Shown in pieces: positions 21,424 through 28,377 of a stretch of DNA of 47,810 nucleotides. Position numbers and translations under genes: made by a program. The DNA is taken from contig JAHELT010000003.1 in the NCBI GenBank assembly GCA_024644045.1, forward strand, positions 1-47,810, given 5' to 3'. Source of the DNA: Chromatiales bacterium (GTDB taxonomy: Bacteria > Pseudomonadota > Gammaproteobacteria > JAHELT01). Every line of letters starts with the position of its first letter. Positions within the stretch are counted from its first letter, which is position 1. The notes beneath the pieces were generated by a model that worked only from the letters and a program-made list of their open reading frames with translations, made no database searches and was not told the origin of the DNA.

Positions 21424-22641
21424 ATGAGTCGATCGTCAATGCGTACGGCGCCGGCCGTCGTATGTCTGCTGGTACTCTGGTCGTGCTCTGTCACCGAGGA
21501 GGCAAGCGATGCCAGGGAAGCGTTGCGCGCTGCGCGCGAGCCTGAAGCGCCCGCCGTGTCGGAGCCGCCGCCGACCCACGCCCCCCGGCCGCAGTACTCC
21601 GTGGTGCCCGATGTCGTGATCGACACCGCGCCGCAACCCGCGCCGCGGGCGGCGGTGCGAACGCGGGTCTCCGCGGTGGGCGACATTATGCTCGACGGCA
21701 CCGCGCGGCCGTACCTGCAGCGTTACGGCTACGATCACGCGTTTGCAAGGGTGCACGCGCTGTTCGCCGACTCCGATCTTGTGATCGGCAATCTGGAGGG
21801 GCCGCTCACCGATTTCGACGTCCCGCTGGTGGACAAGGAGTACCTTTTTCGTTCGCCCGCCTCCCCGGTGGCCGCGGCGCTGGCGCGGGCGGGAATCGGC
21901 GCGGTGTCGCTGGCCAACAACCATGCGCTGGATTACGGTATGCCCGGGTTACGCGACACGATCGTGGCGCTGCGCGGTGCGGGCATTGCTCATTTCGGCG
22001 CCGGCGAGTCGTTGCGCGATGCGCGCACGCCGGCCATCTTCGACACCGGGCAGGCAACGATCGGCATGCTCGGCTACTCCAACACCTTCCCGGAAGCCTT
22101 CTGGGCGGGGGCGTCGCGCGGCGGCACGGCGTTCGGCCACGAGGCGCAGATACGCGCCGACGTCGCGGCGCTGGCTCGCCGGGCCGACATCGTCGCCGTG
22201 TCGTTCCACTGGGGACGCGAGGGGTCTACCGAGCTGCGGCCCTACCAGCGGCTGCTGGCACGCGCGGCGATCGAGGCCGGCGCCGAGCTCGTCATCGGCC
22301 ACCACCCGCACGTGATCCAGGAAATCGAGCGCTACCGCGATGGCGTGATTCTCTACAGCCTGGGGAACTTCACCTTCGGCTCGTTCAGCACCCGCGCGAT
22401 CGGGGCCATCGCGCACGTTGACTTCGTCGACGGCGCGTTTACCGAGCTGGTGTTGCAGCCGTTAAACGTGAACAACTTCGAAGTCTATTTTCAACCGCGC
22501 CCGCTCGACGTTCACCAGGCGCGCGAGACGTTCGAGCGGCTGCGCACGCTCAGCCGCAACAGCGGCACCGAACTGCGCTGGCGCGAGGGTAAAATCGTGC
22601 ACAGCGCGACCGTGTCCGCAGGGTTGTCACGGGGCGAGTAA
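21424..22641 (+). CDS. CapA/PgsA-type metallophosphatase-fold lipoprotein
   Basis: 405 residues. A lipoprotein signal ending at the LWSC lipobox (C21) is followed by a proline/alanine-rich spacer (about 40-78) and a PGA_cap (CapA) domain: SAVGDIMLDGTARP, IGNLEGPLTD, SLANNHALDYG, SFHWGREG and VIGHHPHVIQEIERYRDGVILYSLGNF, which supply the Asp/His/Asn metal ligands of calcineurin-like phosphatases. Relatives are linked to poly-gamma-glutamate capsule, but no capB/capC-like gene is nearby, so a role in polyglutamate is doubtful. An AGGAG site precedes the ATG. It is transcribed after the groEL terminator, in the same direction as the DUF4266/DUF3570/apbE genes. Confidence 0.85.
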   Translation: MSRSSMRTAPAVVCLLVLWSCSVTEEASDAREALRAAREPEAPAVSEPPPTHAPRPQYSVVPDVVIDTAPQPAPRAAVRTRVSAVGDIMLDGTARPYLQRYGYDHAFARVHALFADSDLVIGNLEGPLTDFDVPLVDKEYLFRSPASPVAAALARAGIGAVSLANNHALDYGMPGLRDTIVALRGAGIAHFGAGESLRDARTPAIFDTGQATIGMLGYSNTFPEAFWAGASRGGTAFGHEAQIRADVAALARRADIVAVSFHWGREGSTELRPYQRLLARAAIEAGAELVIGHHPHVIQEIERYRDGVILYSLGNFTFGSFSTRAIGAIAHVDFVDGAFTELVLQPLNVNNFEVYFQPRPLDVHQARETFERLRTLSRNSGTELRWREGKIVHSATVSAGLSRGE

Positions 22642-22755
22642 TAGCTGCGGGCGGCCGTGAATTGGGCGATAATGCCGGCTGCGTCGTACAACCGCCTGCC
22701 CGGCGCAGCCCCGCGCGCGCTCTCGAACCCCGCCTTTCCGTGGAGACCCGGTGAC

Positions 22756-22941
22756 ATGACAGCCTCCAACGACGCGATCAACGTCCACTATCCGAGCACC
22801 GCCGAGGCGCGGCACTGCCAGGCGCATCCGAGTGGCGCGGACCGCGAGAAACGCATTCTGGCAGTGCGCCGCGCAGCCGTCAGGCCGGTACAGCGGATGC
22901 CGGCGTTCGCGCGCGGTCTCAACACGCCGGCGCTCGGTTAA
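22756..22941 (+). CDS. Possible small protein of unknown function
   Basis: 61 codons from an ATG at 22756 with a weak GGAG 11 bases upstream, ending 12 bases before the DUF4266 start. Codon third positions are about as GC-rich as in neighbouring genes, but I recognise no domain; the product is arginine-rich (REKRILAVRRAAVRPVQR) with one cysteine and no signal peptide. It fills the 312-base gap after the CapA gene, where related clusters may carry another gene. It could equally be non-coding leader DNA. Confidence 0.3.
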   Translation: MTASNDAINVHYPSTAEARHCQAHPSGADREKRILAVRRAAVRPVQRMPAFARGLNTPALG

Positions 22942-22953
22942 GCGTTGGCGCAG

Positions 22954-23175
22954 ATGCTGAAGGTTCACGCCCGGGTCGTGCTGAGCGCCGCGCTGTGTGT
23001 GCTGACCGCCTGCAGCTCGGGCCTGTCGCCCTGGCAACGGGGTCACCTCGCGGAAGAGGCGATGCAGTTCGATGCCGAGCGGGCCGGCGCCAGGCTCGAG
23101 CGGCAGTACTACTTCAGCCGCGAAGCGGCGCGCGGCGGACAAAGCTTCGGCGGCACGGGGTGCGGCTGCAATTGA
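22954..23175 (+). CDS. DUF4266 small lipoprotein with C-terminal GCGCN tail
   Basis: 73 residues. A lipoprotein signal with the LTAC lipobox (C20) is followed by SSGLSPWQRGHLAEEAM, a short helical charged middle, and the conserved C-terminus SFGGTGCGCN with C70 and C72 in the last four residues. This tail is the hallmark of the DUF4266 family. ATG at 22954 is chosen over an in-frame TTG at 22945. Its stop overlaps the start region of the DUF3570 gene, so the two are translationally coupled. Role unknown; the tail is a candidate cofactor or metal attachment site, and the nearby ApbE suggests covalent FMN (T68 lies in GGTG), which is inference. Confidence 0.85.
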   Translation: MLKVHARVVLSAALCVLTACSSGLSPWQRGHLAEEAMQFDAERAGARLERQYYFSREAARGGQSFGGTGCGCN

Positions 23176-24431
23176 GCATTCGCCGCCGACGCGTGACGAC
23201 GGCACTCGCTTCCGCCAGCGGCGCACTGCTCGCAAGCCCGGCGCCGGTAACCGCCGCGCACGAGTGGGACGTCGAGGCGGCGAGCCTCATCTTCACCGAA
23301 TTCGAGAAGGTGTCCGGCACCGAGCTGACGTTGAGCGGGCGTACGCCACTGTCTACGGACAGTGGCCTGACCCTGGGCGCGGTGCTCGATGTGCTGATCG
23401 GCGCCAGCCCGAACGGCGCGACGCCCAGCGATGTGCCGCAGACCTTCACCACGCCATCGGGATTCGACAGCTACCGGGCAGGTGCCGGCGAAGAGCCGCT
23501 GGACGATACGTATCAGGACAACCGCCTGGAGCTGTCCGCCGCCTGGGATCGCCGTTACACGCGCACGCTGAACGGTCTGTTCGGCGGCCGGGTGTCCATG
23601 GAGTTCGATTACATGTCGATCGGTGCGAACACGCGCTGGGGCATCGACAACGATTCGCGCGACACGCTGTGGAGCGTTGCGGGCGCGGTGTCCCACGATC
23701 GCATTCACCCGGTCGGCGGAATTCCTGTTCCGCTTGCCTCGATGCAGCCGCAGGATACGCCGCAGCCGCGCGCGAGCGCTGCTAAGACGAAGAACGTCCT
23801 GGATGCTTTGTTTGGCGTCTCGCAGGTGCTGGGCGCGCGCACCGTCGCGCAGTTCAACTACTCGCAGACCTACAGCGACGGGTACCATGCCGATCCTTAC
23901 AAGCTGGTCAGCGTGGTCGCTGCGGGCACCGGTCGAACGCTGGACTACGTGTACGAACAACGGCCCGAGAAGCGCACGGTGCACGGCGTTTTCTCCGGGG
24001 TGAAGCACCGTTTCGACGAGCTCGTGCTGGATCTGGGCGCCCGCTACACGACCGACGACTGGGGCGTCACCTCTACGACGCTGGACCTGCGTGTGCGCAG
24101 CACCGCCAGTGACCGGACATTCTGGGAGCCGCACCTGCGCTGGTACACGCAAAGCGCCGCCGACTTCTTCCGCCAGAGCATCACCGATGTTGCACCGCTG
24201 CGTGGTGCGCTAAGCGCAGATCGCCGGCTCGCCGCGTTCGATGCCGTGACGCTGGGCGTGAAGTACGGCGAGAACGCCGTCGAGGGCGAGGCCTTCGCCG
24301 TCAGCGTCGAGTACTATCATCAGTTCGGCGACGACTCGCCCGCGGACGCGGTAGGCGTGCAGCGCGGACTCGACCTGTTCCCCGAAACGCGGGCGATTCT
24401 GGTGCTGGTTACGAATTCGTTCGTGTGGTAA
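23160..24431 (+). CDS. DUF3570 putative outer-membrane beta-barrel protein
   Basis: 423 residues from a GTG at 23160 (TTG at 23172 is the alternative; both overlap the DUF4266 gene). An N-terminal Arg-rich signal peptide (RRRRVTTALASASGALLASP) leads to a long run of amphipathic beta strands with aromatic ends, such as NRLELSAAWDRRYTRTLNGLF, VAQFNYSQTYSDGYHADPYKLVSVV and AFAVSVEYYHQFG, ending in the C-terminal phenylalanine/tryptophan pattern NSFVW of outer-membrane barrels. The YSDGYHADPYK segment is typical of DUF3570. It is sandwiched between the DUF4266 lipoprotein and an ApbE gene (6-base gap), implying one operon and a shared extracytosolic process. Confidence 0.85.
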   Translation: MRLQLSIRRRRVTTALASASGALLASPAPVTAAHEWDVEAASLIFTEFEKVSGTELTLSGRTPLSTDSGLTLGAVLDVLIGASPNGATPSDVPQTFTTPSGFDSYRAGAGEEPLDDTYQDNRLELSAAWDRRYTRTLNGLFGGRVSMEFDYMSIGANTRWGIDNDSRDTLWSVAGAVSHDRIHPVGGIPVPLASMQPQDTPQPRASAAKTKNVLDALFGVSQVLGARTVAQFNYSQTYSDGYHADPYKLVSVVAAGTGRTLDYVYEQRPEKRTVHGVFSGVKHRFDELVLDLGARYTTDDWGVTSTTLDLRVRSTASDRTFWEPHLRWYTQSAADFFRQSITDVAPLRGALSADRRLAAFDAVTLGVKYGENAVEGEAFAVSVEYYHQFGDDSPADAVGVQRGLDLFPETRAILVLVTNSFVW

Positions 24432-24437
24432 CCGGCC

Positions 24438-25328
24438 GTGCTGCAGCGGGATGTAAAGATGATCCGTCGAGGCCCGCTCTGGTGCGGTCAGTTCCGCGCC
24501 ATGGCAAGTCCGTGCGAAGTGCTGATCGACGGCGCCGGGCGCAGAGCGGCCAGTGAGCTTGCGCAAACGGCCGCGCGCGAAGCCTGGCGCATCGAGTGCA
24601 CGTTCAGCCGCTACCGCGACGACAACATCGTGCACCGGATCAACAACGCGGGCGGCGCGAGCGTCGAGGTCGATACCGAAACCGCACGCCTGCTGGATTT
24701 CGCCGATCAGTGCTACCGCCTCAGCGACGGCCGGTTCGACATCACCTCGGGAGTCCTGCGCAGGGCGTGGCGCTTCGACGGTGGTCGCGCAGTGCCGGAC
24801 CCCGGCGAGATCGCGCAGTTGTTGCCCAGGGTCGGGTGGGACAAGGCGCTGTGGGACAACCCGCGACTGGTTCTACCGGCAGGCATGGAAATCGATTTCG
24901 GCGGCATCGGCAAGGAGTACGCGGTGGACAGCGCGCAGCAGCTGCTGGCGACGCACAGCGAGCTGCCGGCGCTGGTCAACCTGGGCGGCGATCTTGCAGT
25001 TACCAGGAACCGACGCAGCGCGGATGCCTGGCGCGCCGGCGTGGAGGATCCGGCGCGCGGCGGGGCAACCGGCGCCATTACGCTGCAGCAGGGCGCGCTG
25101 GCCACCAGCGGAGACACCCATCGCTACGTGTTGAAAGACGGTGTGCGCTACGGTCACATCCTCGATCCGCACACCGGCTGGCCGGTTACGGGCGCGCCGC
25201 GTTCGGTGACCGTGGCCGCGCCGAACTGCACCCAGGCGGGCATGCTGGCAACCTTCTCGCTGCTGCAGGGCGCGGAGGCGGAGCGTTTTCTGCAGGCGGA
25301 GGGGGTCGCCTACTGGTGCCAGCGCTGA
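24438..25328 (+). CDS. Second FAD:protein FMN transferase (ApbE family), without signal peptide
   Basis: 296 residues of the ApbE fold: GQFRAMASPCEVLID, IECTFSRYRDDN, the FDITSG segment, IDFGGIGKEYAVDSAQQLL, VNLGGDLAV, ALATSGDTHRY and HILDPHTGWPV. The final Mg-binding segment (TQAGMLATFSLLQG) differs from the usual (D/N)A(D)ALAT: the metal-binding aspartate position is not obvious. No signal peptide or lipobox is seen from either GTG 24438 or ATG 24459, unlike the NQR-linked ApbE at 2224, so it may act in the cytosol or on targets before export. Operon partners are DUF3570 and DUF4266. It shares little beyond motifs with the first ApbE, so it is not a recent duplicate. Confidence 0.9.
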   Translation: MLQRDVKMIRRGPLWCGQFRAMASPCEVLIDGAGRRAASELAQTAAREAWRIECTFSRYRDDNIVHRINNAGGASVEVDTETARLLDFADQCYRLSDGRFDITSGVLRRAWRFDGGRAVPDPGEIAQLLPRVGWDKALWDNPRLVLPAGMEIDFGGIGKEYAVDSAQQLLATHSELPALVNLGGDLAVTRNRRSADAWRAGVEDPARGGATGAITLQQGALATSGDTHRYVLKDGVRYGHILDPHTGWPVTGAPRSVTVAAPNCTQAGMLATFSLLQGAEAERFLQAEGVAYWCQR

Positions 25329-25397
25329 GCCGCCCGCCGTCCCGATTCAGTGAGCTTGTTAAGATACACAATTAATATCAATGAGATACAGGCGATT

Positions 25398-25412
25398 ATA
25401 GATTTGTTCTAA
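25398..25412 (+). promoter_or_regulatory. Inverted-repeat operator in the Fur-family gene promoter
   Basis: ATAGA-TTTGT-TCTAA. A perfect TATAAT box follows at 25420-25425, 17 bases downstream of TATAGA (25397-25402), so the left arm would overlap the -35 element. The same TAGA-N5-TCTA architecture occurs upstream of the rubrerythrin operon (28378-28392), which suggests autoregulation and shared control by the encoded regulator. Confidence 0.6.
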
Positions 25413-25431
25413 TAGTCGCTATAATGCGTAG

Positions 25432-25860
25432 ATGAGTACCGCGAACCAGTATCCATTGAACAAGGCCGGGGTCGTCGAGCTTCTGCAGCGCTACGGCATC
25501 ATGCCCACTCAGCAGCGTATCGACATCGCGTACTTCCTGTTTCAGAAGCCGCAGCACCTGTCTGCCGAGGCGATTCTGGCCGGCGTGAACACGCGGAGCG
25601 AGCGCGTGTCGAAGGCGACGGTCTACAACACGTTGGGATTGTTCGTGCGTACCGGGCTGATACGCGAGGTGCTGATCGATCCGGAGCGGGTGTTCTACGA
25701 CTCGAACAACGAGCCTCACTACCACGTTTACAACCTGGAGACGGGTGAGTTGAGCGATGTGAGCACGCACGGACTGAGCATGCCGCCGCTGCCGGCGCTG
25801 CCGCCCGGCACCGAAGTCGACTCGCTGGATATCATTATTCGCGTGCGCAACGCGCGCTGA
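25432..25860 (+). CDS. Fur-superfamily transcriptional regulator (Irr/PerR-like, cysteine-free)
   Basis: 142 residues. Winged-helix part with RYGIMPTQQRIDIAYFLFQ, LSAEAILAGVN and the DNA-recognition helix VSKATVYNTLGLFVRTGLI; dimer part with FYDSNNEPHYHVYNLETGEL, whose H96-x-H98 pair is the metal-ligand motif. There are no cysteines at all, so the structural Zn(Cys)4 site of classic Fur/PerR is missing; the sequence resembles Irr more than Fur. It faces the rubrerythrin/Fe-S/DUF3501 operon convergently, and both share an operator-like repeat, so it probably regulates peroxide/iron response. The TATAAT box sits only 6 bases before the ATG with no visible ribosome site, suggesting a leaderless mRNA. 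Confidence 0.88.
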   Translation: MSTANQYPLNKAGVVELLQRYGIMPTQQRIDIAYFLFQKPQHLSAEAILAGVNTRSERVSKATVYNTLGLFVRTGLIREVLIDPERVFYDSNNEPHYHVYNLETGELSDVSTHGLSMPPLPALPPGTEVDSLDIIIRVRNAR

Positions 25861-25884
25861 TCGTCCAGCGCGGCGCCGCCGCGT

Positions 25885-26481
25885 TCAGCTCAAATCCTCT
25901 ACCAGTGCGTCGCGTACCGCCGCGGGCAGGGAGTCGACCACGAACGTGGCGTGCGGGTGATCCACTCCGACGGCCACCCGCGCACCCTGGCGCGCATCCG
26001 CCACCATCGCGGGATTCAGCTCGAAGCGCAGGAAATGTACTGAGGAAGTCTTCTCCTCGGTGGCGCGATCCAGATCCTCGTCGCAGACGGGGCGTACCCT
26101 GTCGTGATCGCTGACCTGCACCCACACTGCTTGCTCGACGCCGACGAGCTCGGACAGCGCGCGCTTGCGCTCTACCACGTCCTCGTACTGCAGCATCATG
26201 GTGGCCTTCCAGTTGCTGCCGTCGGGGATCAGCGGATTGTAGGCATCCAGTTCTTCCTGGATGGCGTCGGCCTCGAAGATACGCTCGATGCGCAGCATTT
26301 CCTGGATCTGATAGTGCATGGTGAGGCGATCTTCGAACATCAGGCTGATGTGCTCGCCGAGATTCACCAGCCGGTTCTTCTTGTGCGCGATGACCCGGGC
26401 GCGCATCTGCGCCCGCTTATCGGCGTAGGCTTCGAGCGTATACAGGTCTTCCCGGGTCAGTTTCTGCATGGTCGTAGTCAT
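25885..26481 (-). CDS. DUF3501 family protein
   Basis: 198 residues, DUF3501 family, function not established. It starts MTTTMQKLTREDLYTLEAYA and keeps the family segments RAQMRARVIAHKKNRLVNLG, FEDRLTMHYQIQEMLRIERIF, YNPLIPDGSNWKATMMLQYED and the HFLRFEL strand. No signal peptide or membrane segment. The ATG overlaps the stop of the Fe-S oxidoreductase gene (ATGA), so the two are coupled and probably form a complex or act in one pathway. Third gene of the rubrerythrin operon; ends 24 bases from the convergent Fur-family gene, across a CGCGGC-GCC-GCCGCG hairpin without a T-run. Confidence 0.9.
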   Translation of the reverse strand: MTTTMQKLTREDLYTLEAYADKRAQMRARVIAHKKNRLVNLGEHISLMFEDRLTMHYQIQEMLRIERIFEADAIQEELDAYNPLIPDGSNWKATMMLQYEDVVERKRALSELVGVEQAVWVQVSDHDRVRPVCDEDLDRATEEKTSSVHFLRFELNPAMVADARQGARVAVGVDHPHATFVVDSLPAAVRDALVEDLS

Positions 26482-27809
26482 ATTCCGTAGGCTTTGCGCA
26501 GCAACGACACCGGATGCTGCGGGGCGCTGCCGTCACCGAGCGTGGTGGCAATCTGATGACCGGCCATCGGGCAGTCGCTCGCGTAACAGTCGGCCTGCGC
26601 CTGGGTCACCCCGCGCGCCACCGGACGGCAGATCTTGCGCGAAACGTCGTGATACTCCTGCTTGACCGCGTACGTGCCATCATGTCCGGAGCAACGCTCG
26701 ATCACGTCTATCTCGGTGCCGGGGATCAGTGCGAGCAGATCGCGGGTCTTGAGCCCGATGTTCTGAACCCTCAGGTGGCAGGCTGCGTGATAGGCGAGCT
26801 TGCCCAGTCCACTGGCGAAATCCAGGTTCAGGCCGCCTTCCTTGTGGCGCAACATCAGGTATTCGAACGGATCGAAAACATGCGCTTTGACCTTGGCGAC
26901 GTCCGGGTCGTCCGGAAACAGCAGAGGCAGCTCCTGCTTGAACATCAGCACGCAGGACGGGATCACCGCCACGATGTCGCAGCCCGCGTCGATCGCCTCG
27001 ACCATCGGCGGGATGTTGGTTGCCCGGGCTGACTGCAGCGCGTCGATGTCCCCGAGCTCCAGCTTCGGCATGCCGCAGCAGCGCTCCTGCCGCAAGAGAG
27101 TCACCGCGATGCCGTTGTGCTCGAGCACCGCCTGCAGGTCCTCGTTCAACCGGGGTTCGTTGTAGTTGCCATAGCAGGTGGTGAACAGCGCGACCCTGCC
27201 GCGGGTGGCACCGATCGGCCGCGGCTCGCCACTGTCCCGCTCGCGCCAGCGTTTGCGGAAGGTCTTGCTGTGATACTCGGGAACGTGCGCTTCCGGGTGG
27301 ACGCCGAACGCCTTGCTCAGCATGGCGCGGCCAAGCCTGGATTGGTTGGCGGCGTTCACGGTCTGCACGACGATCGGAATGCCTGCCAGCTTGCCGACCG
27401 TGTCCGTGGATGAAAGCACCCGATCGCGCAGCGGCGGCTTCTGCTGGCGGTGCTTGACCATCTTGGCGCGCAGCATCAGGTGCGGGAAGTCCACGTTCCA
27501 TTCGTGCGGCGGCACATACGGGCACTTCGTCATGTAGCACAGGTCGCACAGGTAGCAGTGGTCGACGACCTTCATGTAGTCGCTTTTCGCCACCCCGTCG
27601 ACCTCCATGGTCGCGGACTCGTCGACCAGATCGAAGAGCGTCGGAAACGCATGGCACAGGCTCACGCAGCGCCGGCAGCCGTGGCAGATGTCGTAGACCC
27701 GCTCGAGCTCGCGGTTCAGCGCCTCGGGATCGAAAAAACCCGCACCCTGCCAGTCAAGCGCATGACGCGTAGGCGCACCGAGACTCCCTTCGCGAGTTTC
27801 CCCAGCCAT
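26478..27809 (-). CDS. GlpC/HdrD-like Fe-S oxidoreductase
   Basis: 443 residues, soluble. Two ferredoxin-type [4Fe-4S] motifs near the N-terminus: C42, C45, C48, C52 (CHGCRRCVSLC) and C85, C88, C91, C96 (CYLCDLCYMTKC, with one extra residue in the last gap). Two cysteine-rich CCG-type domains follow: C212 with RCCGMP (244-246), and C344 (AACHLR) with a variant ERCSGHDG (C373), where CCG is CSG. This is the plan of GlpC/heterodisulfide-reductase D-like electron carriers. The degenerate second CCG makes the second cluster different. It is cotranscribed with rubrerythrin and DUF3501, so it may pass electrons to rubrerythrin in peroxide reduction (inference). Confidence 0.9.
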   Translation of the reverse strand: MAGETREGSLGAPTRHALDWQGAGFFDPEALNRELERVYDICHGCRRCVSLCHAFPTLFDLVDESATMEVDGVAKSDYMKVVDHCYLCDLCYMTKCPYVPPHEWNVDFPHLMLRAKMVKHRQQKPPLRDRVLSSTDTVGKLAGIPIVVQTVNAANQSRLGRAMLSKAFGVHPEAHVPEYHSKTFRKRWRERDSGEPRPIGATRGRVALFTTCYGNYNEPRLNEDLQAVLEHNGIAVTLLRQERCCGMPKLELGDIDALQSARATNIPPMVEAIDAGCDIVAVIPSCVLMFKQELPLLFPDDPDVAKVKAHVFDPFEYLMLRHKEGGLNLDFASGLGKLAYHAACHLRVQNIGLKTRDLLALIPGTEIDVIERCSGHDGTYAVKQEYHDVSRKICRPVARGVTQAQADCYASDCPMAGHQIATTLGDGSAPQHPVSLLRKAYGI

Positions 27810-27866
27810 AATTCAGCCCTGGTGTTGGAAGGCGGGGACCGCGCCGCGGTCCCCGCGAAGAGAAGG

Positions 27867-28286
27867 TCAGCCGTCCAGCGTATCCAGCGCTTTCTGGAAA
27901 CGGTTGGCGTGCGAGCGTTCCGCCTTGCCGAGCGTCTCGAACCAGTCGGCAATTTCCTCGTAGCCTTCCTGGCGGGCCGTTTTCGCCATGCCGGGGTACA
28001 TATCGGTGTACTCGTGGGTCTCGCCGGCGATTGCCGCCTTGAGGTTGTCGGCAGTGGCGCCGATCGGCAGCCCGGTGGCCGGATCGCCGCTTTGCTCGAG
28101 GTACTCCAGGTGCCCGTGGGCGTGACCCGTTTCACCCTCCGCGGTGGAGCGGAACACGGCGGATACGTCGTTATAACCCTCTACGTCGGCCTTCGCGGCG
28201 AAATACAGGTAACGGCGGTTAGCCTGCGACTCGCCCGAGAATGCGTCCTTGAGGTTCTGTTCCGTCTTGCTGCCTTTCAAAGACAT
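27867..28286 (-). CDS. Rubrerythrin (ferritin-like diiron domain only)
   Basis: 139-residue four-helix diiron protein that reduces hydrogen peroxide. Diiron ligand motifs: FSGESQANRRYLYFA in helix 1, EGETGHAHGHLEYL in helix 2, GETHEYTDMY in helix 3 and KAERSHANRF in helix 4. The C-terminal rubredoxin domain of classic rubrerythrin is absent, so electrons must come from a separate donor; the adjacent Fe-S oxidoreductase is a candidate. ATG at 28286 has a GGAGGA ribosome site; the open frame upstream to 28367 is the leader. First gene of the operon; two operator-like repeats lie 73-106 bases upstream. Confidence 0.95.
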   Translation of the reverse strand: MSLKGSKTEQNLKDAFSGESQANRRYLYFAAKADVEGYNDVSAVFRSTAEGETGHAHGHLEYLEQSGDPATGLPIGATADNLKAAIAGETHEYTDMYPGMAKTARQEGYEEIADWFETLGKAERSHANRFQKALDTLDG

Positions 28287-28324
28287 TGCGTCTGTCCTCC
28301 GAATGATGACTGTGGAAACGTCAA

Positions 28325-28343
28325 GAGCACCCTTCGGGTGCTC
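28325..28343 (-). promoter_or_regulatory. Strong hairpin in the rubrerythrin 5' leader
   Basis: GAGCACCC-TTC-GGGTGCTC, a perfect 8-base GC-rich stem with a 3-base loop, 39 bases before the rubrerythrin start. No T-run follows on either strand, so it is not an intrinsic terminator; it could stabilise or regulate the operon mRNA. Confidence 0.5.
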
Positions 28344-28358
28344 GTTCCGCGTATTGAT

Positions 28359-28373
28359 ATAGACCAACTCTCA
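28359..28373 (-). promoter_or_regulatory. Second, weaker operator-like repeat before rubrerythrin
   Basis: ATAGA-CCAAC-TCTCA on the plus strand, a degenerate copy of the TAGA-N5-TCTA motif, centred 19 bases from the stronger copy at 28378-28392. Confidence 0.4.
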
Positions 28374-28377
28374 ATAC

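Noticed and set aside
25398-25412. Canonical Fur box before the regulator
   Set aside because: The site does not match the 19-base GATAATGATAATCATTATC consensus; treated instead as a separate TAGA-N5-TCTA operator.
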